A DNA stretch of 64,000 nt from Silurus meridionalis (Eukaryota; Chordata; Actinopteri; Siluriformes; Siluridae): the NCBI RefSeq assembly GCF_014805685.1, contig NC_060896.1, forward strand, positions 18,508,277 to 18,572,276. Reading direction: 5' to 3'. The translations under genes were made by a program, and so were the position numbers. The notes under the pieces are model-generated. The model saw nothing but the letters and a program-made list of their open reading frames with translations, searched no databases and had not been told where the DNA came from. This document shows positions 58,432-64,000 of this stretch, one piece after another; the stretch's first letter is position 1; the number at the start of each line of letters is the position of its first letter.

Positions 58432-58583
58432 CTGTCACATTGACCTCTACTAGTCCAGACCGGGTGCCGATGCTGTTGGTGGCATCACATATGTATATGC
58501 CGGTGAAGTCATATGTCACAGGCCCCCTGAAGAACAGAGTGTTGTTTCTGATTTCCACATTTTTCGGCAGGGATCCATTCGAT
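58432..58583 (-). CDS. nectin1: nectin1 exon: third Ig domain, second half
   Basis: This 152-nt exon follows the acceptor CTTTTGACCGACAG (AG at 58585-58584) and ends at a GTATGT donor (58431). It carries 50 whole codons starting SNGSLPKNVEIRNNTLFFRG and ending GLVEVNVT. The second disulphide Cys of the domain is in GIYICDATNSIGTRSG. NGS, NNT and NVT are N-glycosylation sequons. The open frame runs on past the acceptor into intron, but NGSLPK directly after YHW is the family's known joint, so the exon start at 58583 is preferred. The phase-1 donor is the branch point of the gene: the leftover G completes a Glu codon with either the alpha exon at 44560 (G|AA CAT) or the beta exon at 14768 (G|AA AAG). 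Confidence 0.95.
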
Positions 58584-61158
58584 CTGTCGGTCAAAAGGGA
58601 CACAGATGTAAAGTTTGCAGCTTGTTTAGAAATGTTTTGTTTTGATTCTTCGGGGAGCCTCTTAGGTATGTGAATTTTCCTCAACAGTAATAAAAAAATA
58701 ATAATATGTTAAAAACCTAACCCTGCATTACACATGACATCATTTACACACCGATTCTTTGTAATCACTTGCAACAAAACTAGTTTTTGTGCAAACAATG
58801 TATCCAGTTGCAACATGCAAATTATTGTATTATTTGTTAAGCAACAAACTTGCCAAAATAATTTAAATAATGAGTAGTGGGGATAAATACTATGTAGTTC
58901 ATACATCAGTGCAAAAACTTGTAGAATATGAAACATAGAATTTTATTAATTTGTCTCTACTTCTTTTTCAAGTAAATACCACCAATATTTAGAAGATATT
59001 TCAAAGCAATCAGAATTGCCAATAAAGTTGTTAAGCACAAACACATAAAAGTTAAAAGGTACATAAATAGATCTCCAGATTAATTACAAAATTCCAGATG
59101 CATAGCTATAAGCAGACACACCTTTATTAGTATACCTCAGTTTACAGACCTGTGTACCTAAAGGAGAATATTCACATTTCTTAAATACAGACAGCATATA
59201 CTCTTTTTCTATGAACTGACACATTTTTATTTTTGATTTGTGGTGTGTTTGTGTGTGTATATGTGTGACTGATTTGAATATGACATTAGATGCTTTCAGC
59301 ATATTTTGCAATCGTGCCACTGAAAGAATTTACTTTTACTGCATTTGGCAGACGCCCTTATCCAGATTGACTTACATTTATCTTATGCATACAACTAAGC
59401 AGCTATGGGGTTAGGGGGCCTTGCTCAGGGAACTAGGACTGGCAGCTTGCTGTGGCTGGGATCTGAACACACAACCTTCAGAGCCAAAGTTCAATTCATT
59501 AACCACTAAGCCACCACCTCATAACACATAAGAATATAAGGTGTGAATAGTTATCCATCATAACTGTTTATTGTGATTGATTCAACTAAACCAGATGTTA
59601 ATACCATGTCTAAATAAGGCCACAGGCTAATAGCCCCAGATCCACATGCCTTCAGGAAGCTATAGGCATACAGGGCTAGCAACATATCAGCTGAAAAAAA
59701 AAACGTAGGAGTATGTTGGGCTCCTAGAGACCGTTTAATGACACAACAGCATTAAATTGTATGTATTTTGCGCTTGGTCTAGACATGGTTTGCTGTTATT
59801 TCTCTGGCCTGGAGAATACCAGATGGCCCCCTGATCCTCCTTAAAACATAAGATAATAACAATGTCTCCGTAAGGCTTGTTTGTACAAACCCAGCATCCA
59901 CTGCTCCTCCCAGATGCCCACCAGCCTTCCGATTTGAGAGTGGAAGCGTTCACTCTACGTTGTAAAGCTGATGATAGAACTTTGGGGTCTGGACAAACTA
60001 GACATCTGCAGTGTTCCTACTGTGCACCTTGTAATCATTAGCCATTTCCACTTACTAAACATAATAAAATCTGCAGAGAGGAGGAGCTGCACTGCTAACT
60101 GCCAAAACAAAATTAAAATAAACACCAAATGCAAGGTTTTGGAACTGCCCCCTCATGCTTTTGGATGTGGAGAAAATTACACATTGCTTATAACAGGGCC
60201 TATTATTATTAATCTTCCTCATCCATTGTCCTCCTTATTGCATTGGATTTGTCATAAATGTGTCCATTTTAGCCAATAAATGCAAGATGTGCATTTGTGT
60301 GTGCATGCAAGTTCTTCCATGTATGTGCATGTGTGTACATGCTCTATATCATGCCACACTTGACCTCCATAAAGCAGCTCCAGGGAGGCTTCACAACACA
60401 TCTGGTATGTGCTGTGCATTGCTACAGTGACTGTCCTCTCCAATCCATCAGCACCATAGTGCAGTCTCTTTCCCTATTAAAATCTCTCTCTCTTTCATCC
60501 TTCTCTTTCTCTATGATCTCTTCTTACCCAACTCTCTCCCTCCTACTCTTTTCTTATTCTTTCCATCATCTCTGTCTCTACACTTCATCCCTGCCTGTCT
60601 CACATCTCTCCCCTTTCTCTCCCAATCTAACTCAAGCTTCTCTACCTCACCACAATTTTACACAGCCCTGCCTTACAGTACAGCTGCTGTGCTAAACAAA
60701 CCCTGCCCTACATAAACCCACCTGAAAATGCATTTCATTGTATTAATATTTGCATTATGCATAAGGCTCTTTGTTAAAGAAGCAACAAGGGGGTATATTT
60801 CCATACCTCATTTGTTATTCCAAGTAAAGATGATAATATCTACGGCAAAATATGTTTAACTATAAACAGCGACCCTGCTGTGCTGATTCATCAGAACTTT
60901 TATGTTGATTCCACATTTTTTCTCACTCTCACTACCCAGAGAAAATATTTATTGTCCCTTACTCACGTATGAAAGAACAATGTATCTACAGAGATATATA
61001 TGCCAATGTAGCTTTTCTATGTGTCAATGCAGAATGCATAAAGAGTGAAAAGTAAAGCTCCACCTTTATTAAGCATGGAAACACAGCATATATTTCCTCA
61101 CTAGCAAAAAAAAAAAAAAAAGCCTCCTGGCCGATGGAGAACTGAAATTTATACTCAC
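58584..61158. other. nectin1: nectin1 intron between the halves of the third Ig domain
   Basis: 2575-bp phase-2 intron, GTGAGT to CCGACAG. Apart from the repeat at 59325-59525, a pyrimidine-rich stretch at 60465-60630 and an A-run at 61107-61121, nothing is recognised. Confidence 0.8.
59325..59525 (-). mobile_element. Common fish interspersed repeat (SINE- or MITE-like)
   Basis: GCATTTGGCAGACGCCCTTA then TCCAGATTGACTTACATTTA, GGCCTTGCTCAGGGA, and ACCACTAAGCCACCACCTC are the hallmark blocks of a repeat found throughout teleosts. Strand assignment is arbitrary, since I cannot tell its polarity. Confidence 0.6.
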
Positions 61159-61276
61159 ACTTTCCAATGGTAGCCAGTCACAGGTGGGTTTGCATCTGCA
61201 TCACAGGTGAGTTTCACATCCTGGCGATTCAGGTACCAATTTCCATCAAAACCATCAATCTTTACCTCCGGTTCAT
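61159..61276 (-). CDS. nectin1: nectin1 exon: third Ig domain, first half
   Basis: This 118-nt exon lies between a T-rich acceptor ending GCAG (61280-61277) and a GTGAGT donor at 61158. Incoming phase is 1 and outgoing phase 2. Its 38 whole codons start EPEVKIDGFDGNWYLNR and continue through DVKLTCDADANPP to GYHWK; the Cys in LTC is the first of the third domain's disulphide pair. The family signature EPEV..GFDGNWYL..DVKLTC.ADANPP is seen almost unchanged. The last split codon GT|A gives Val at the joint with 58583, so YHWKV continues into SNGSLP, where the nectin family has the same exon joint. No internal stop or odd codon use is seen. Confidence 0.95.
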
Positions 61277-62003
61277 CTGCAAAAAAAAACAATGTGTTCA
61301 ATGATCATTTAATCTTTCCCTCTTTCCATTTAGAATTTCATTAAAATTGTTTGTCAATGAAGAACCAACTGTTTTTTGTTAAAAAAAAAAAGAAGCTCAA
61401 TGTGCCTTTTGGGAGCCATTTGATATAGCATGCTGAGACATTTGTCCTGACTCGCTGGAAAGTGCAGGAAGGCTGATTATTACTGAGGTTATGAGATATA
61501 TAATTATGAAATATATATAAGAGATTTATTCCCAGATTTTCTGTAAATCTTATTTGTTTCATTGAAATACGTTTTCAGATTATATGCTCATACCAAATAC
61601 AAGGAAAACAAATTTTGGAGAACTACTTTTCAATTATGTTGGTGCTGGTATACCTTTTAATGAATACCTTTGTGTTAAACTGACCTTTGGACCCCATTGT
61701 GTAAATACATGAATCAAATTTTGGATTTGTCAAAGTAGATGAGTGTGTGACAATTTCGTGCATTATAGTCATCTTTATAAATTAAAATTCATCAGAAGAA
61801 CTGCCCTTAGTAGATGTAACATTTTCTTTCCATATAAAGTTAGCTTTTCTTAGGATTTCTTAAACATGCTGTAATTGTTTTCCTCTCCATATATCCACTT
61901 AACCGTCCATATAGGTCAGAACATGTATATTTTGTACAGAAATGTTGACTATATATTGTGTTTGTCTTGTAAGGAGGTCAATAGAAAAAATAGTTTTCCT
62001 TAC
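61277..62003. other. nectin1: nectin1 intron between Ig2 and Ig3
   Basis: 727-bp phase-1 intron, GTAAGG to TTTGCAG. No repeat recognised; poly(A) at 61381-61391. Confidence 0.85.
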
Positions 62004-62303
62004 ATTGAACATTGAGGATGACACTGTCACTGATGTGCTCATTTTTGTAGGTGACAATGCATGTGAGCTTCTGTCGGTGACTCTCACGGCTTGGCACGAT
62101 CACATAGTTGCTGCGTGTAGTGACTGTGCCATTGGGGTTGCGTGTCTCCTGAAATGTGGCTTCACCCTTTAGCTGGGTATCCCACTTAATCACACTAGGT
62201 GGCTTTCCGTTTGCTGACAGGCATGTTGCAACAGTCATCTTGTGCTTCTGGGCCCGTGCGATGATGATGGGAGTTGTAAGTGTCATGTGCGTCACGGGAC
62301 GTG
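62004..62303 (-). CDS. nectin1: nectin1 exon: second Ig domain
   Basis: This 300-nt exon begins after an AG at 62305-62304 (pyrimidine-rich, TTTTTTCACTAG) and ends at a GTAAGG donor at 62003. It encodes 99 whole codons plus split codons at both ends (phase 1 in, phase 1 out). The domain opens RPVTHMTL and has the Ig cysteine pair in VATCLSANGKPPS and KLTCIVTYKNE. It also carries the family segments LKGEATFQE, RNPNGTVT (an N-glycosylation site, NGT) and the Ig strand VPSRESHRQ, and ends ILNVQ. These match the second Ig domain of vertebrate nectin-1 closely, especially ANGKPPSV and RNPNGTVT. The split codon T|AT joins to the next exon as Tyr, giving LNVQYEPEV as the family has it. The domain supports nectin dimer formation outside the cell. 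Confidence 0.95.
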
Positions 62304-62489
62304 CTAGTGAAAAAACAACAACATACATAGAGATCATTAACATTCTGGAACCCTTTAATATATCACCCTTATAAAATCTTTATCTGCTCCATTCATCTGT
62401 TTTAAATGAATCCATCTCCTAACTTTTAAAAGTTAAAAGTATCCAAACTTTTAACATAATCTAATCCAACTTCTTCTAATGGCAAACAT

Positions 62490-62745
62490 TTGCACTTTTC
62501 TTCTTCTTCTCTGCTTCTTTCTGCTGCTCCCATTAGGGTCACCACAGCGGATCATCCGTCTCCATACTACTCTGTCCTCCACATCTGCCTCTTTCAAACC
62601 AACTACCTCATCACATCTATAAACCTTGTCCTTGGCCTTCCTCTTTTCCTCCTTCCTGGCAGCTCCATTCTCAGCATTCTACCGATATACCCTATGTCCC
62701 TCCTCTGCACATGTACAAACCTTGTCTCGATCTCAATAAAAAAAT
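62490..62745 (-). mobile_element. RTE-like LINE 3' end
   Basis: Plus-strand text CTTCTTTCTGCTGCTCCCAT then TAGGGTCACCACAGCGGATC and CTTTCAAACCAACTACCTCA is the complement of the 3' end of the LINE family seen at 31490-32960 (its start CTTTTGGCTTCCATTAGGGG, then TTGCCACAGCAGATCATCTG). 5'-truncated; no protein left. Confidence 0.65.
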
Positions 62746-63061
62746 ATGCCTGTGCAAATGGAAACTAATTGTATTTCATCCCTTCTAATTGCCTGAGGTA
62801 AAGAGAGGCCATCTGAATATCCCTTGCTTTGCGAGTGTATGCATGCAGAGATATTCCAACAAGGTGAGGTAGAGCTTTGGCTCTCAGAGCTCTGGTTCTG
62901 GCATAAGCTCTATTCTCAAATTAGAGGTTGTAACTGAAGAGCCAGGCTGGCAAAAGAGCACTACTTCAGAAAATTGTTTCCTGATGAAAAACACACCAAC
63001 ATTTCATTACTAATTACTTTTTTCTTTCACAGGTCCTACACAATCTTTCCACAAGCTTCAG

Positions 63062-63066
<5 letters not shown>

Positions 63067-63112
<46 letters not shown>
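63067..63112. repeat. (CT)n microsatellite
   Basis: About 23 CT units. Confidence 0.97.
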
Positions 63113-63118
<6 letters not shown>

Positions 63119-63198
63119 TCTCTTTATCTTTCTCTTTTTAGGAAAAGCTATCTTTTAATTAAAGGCAGGCATTATCTTATGTGTGCATGTTTGTGTTG

Positions 63199-63199
<1 letters not shown>

Positions 63200-63292
<93 letters not shown>
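63200..63292. repeat. (GT)n microsatellite
   Basis: About 46 uninterrupted GT units, the longest dinucleotide run of its kind in the window. Confidence 0.98.
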
Positions 63293-63293
<1 letters not shown>

Positions 63294-64000
63294 TCATTCA
63301 ACATGTAAAAGCTGACTAGAAGCAGCAAACTAAGTAAATGGATTATTCTTATGAGAGACAACCCCACCTCAGGCACATTGAACTTTTGAACACACATTAA
63401 ATACAAGCATTGGGACCAGTCAAGCATATAAAAGACATTACTCCTACCACCTCTGAATCATAAACCTAAAGAAATCCTAAAATTACATCTTGTGATAGAA
63501 TAACAGGCTCTAAATAACATTAACTGCAAATGACACTTCCTGCATAGCATAAGTCCGCATGCATATACATTTACAGCAGTTGTAAAATGACAACTATAAA
63601 GTACATCAAAGATTGCTATTAAATAATACATAAGAAAAATTATATGGTGGAAAAATCTTAGGCACCCTTATTAATGTTTTTGGTTTCTATGTAATGTCCA
63701 TTTTCTTTCAATGTAGTTTCAGTGCAAAAGAAAAAATACATTAATTTTAACAATAAAAAAAGACAATGTTACAATTAGCTTGTATAAGATGTATAAGTAA
63801 TGTATAAATAGATGTATAACTAATACAACATTAATACACTGCAATCTAAAACAGGTAAGAGACCTTGAGTTACATTCCTGAAATATTTTATAAATACACA
63901 GTAGCAATTGAGAACAAATTGTGTAGAATATTGGCCCTTATTAAAGATGAGTATAATTTTTTTTTCTTGTGATTAATTAGTTTAGATTAATTAAAAGTAC
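63293..64000. other. nectin1 intron, no feature seen
   Basis: Part of the intron upstream of the Ig2 exon; the V-domain exon is not reached before the window ends. Confidence 0.6.

Larger units (their letters stand above)
7008..64000 (-). other. nectin1: nectin1 gene span, 5' part outside the window
   Basis: Seven exons on the minus strand join in frame into the second and third Ig domains, a transmembrane segment and a tail of nectin-1, a Ca2+-independent homophilic and heterophilic adhesion receptor of adherens junctions whose alpha tail binds the PDZ domain of afadin. Order in transcription is 62004-62303, 61159-61276, 58432-58583, then either 44058-44560 (alpha-type end) or 14621-14768, 10111-10201 and 7098-7199 (beta-type end). 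Junction phases 1, 2, 1, 2 and 0 agree with the residues expected at each joint. The signal peptide, V-type Ig domain and promoter lie beyond 64000. Teleosts may carry two nectin1 paralogues; I cannot say which this is. Introns make up most of the window and carry nearly all the repeats listed here. Confidence 0.9.

Noticed and set aside
1..64000. CRISPR array, tRNA, rRNA, operon or bacterial-type system
   Set aside because: No spaced short repeats, no cloverleaf or rRNA sequence seen; the window is vertebrate intron and repeat sequence.

Overview
This window comes from a teleost fish genome. The evidence is an AT-rich background, many Tc1/mariner, hAT, DIRS and RTE/L1-type repeats of kinds common in fish, abundant (CA)n, (AT)n, (GA)n and GATA/GATG microsatellites, and split vertebrate exons. 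I cannot name the species; the repeat mix would suit an otophysan such as a catfish, but that is inference.

The one host gene I can support is nectin1 (PVRL1, an immunoglobulin-superfamily adhesion receptor) on the minus strand, running from beyond position 64000 down to about 7000. Its first exons (signal peptide, Ig V domain) lie outside the window. Inside are the second Ig domain (62004-62303) and the third Ig domain in two exons (61159-61276, 58432-58583). From that third-domain donor (phase 1) two alternative 3' ends are possible. The near one is a single exon with a transmembrane segment and a long tail ending in the EWYV PDZ ligand (44058-44560, alpha-type). The far one is a three-exon chain 30-50 kb further on (14621-14768, 10111-10201, 7098-7199) with a different transmembrane segment and tail, matching my memory of the mammalian beta isoform. 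Every junction keeps the reading frame, which is the strongest evidence in the window.

Layout: 1-7000 is downstream sequence with Tc1, hAT and LINE relics, a foldback element holding an L1 3' end, and one unidentified exon-like stretch (911-1021). 7000-14800 holds the beta-tail exons and their introns. 14800-25000 is intron with hAT-like, pogo-like and other DNA elements. 25080-38700 is a repeat-dense block: DIRS retrotransposon pieces in both orientations, two hAT insertions with intact 8-bp duplications, a Tc1-like MITE nested in one of them, a decayed Tc1 and an RTE-like LINE. 38840-44000 is repeat-poor, ending with the alpha tail exon. 44600-64000 is introns with MITEs, microsatellites, a perfect 66-bp palindrome and the Ig exons.

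I see no operon, CRISPR array, tRNA, rRNA or novel defence or biosynthetic system. The most interesting points are the two-ended nectin1 gene, the datable nested insertions, the foldback/L1 composite and a few strong palindromes. Family names for repeats rest on recognised protein or terminal motifs and memory, not on a search.
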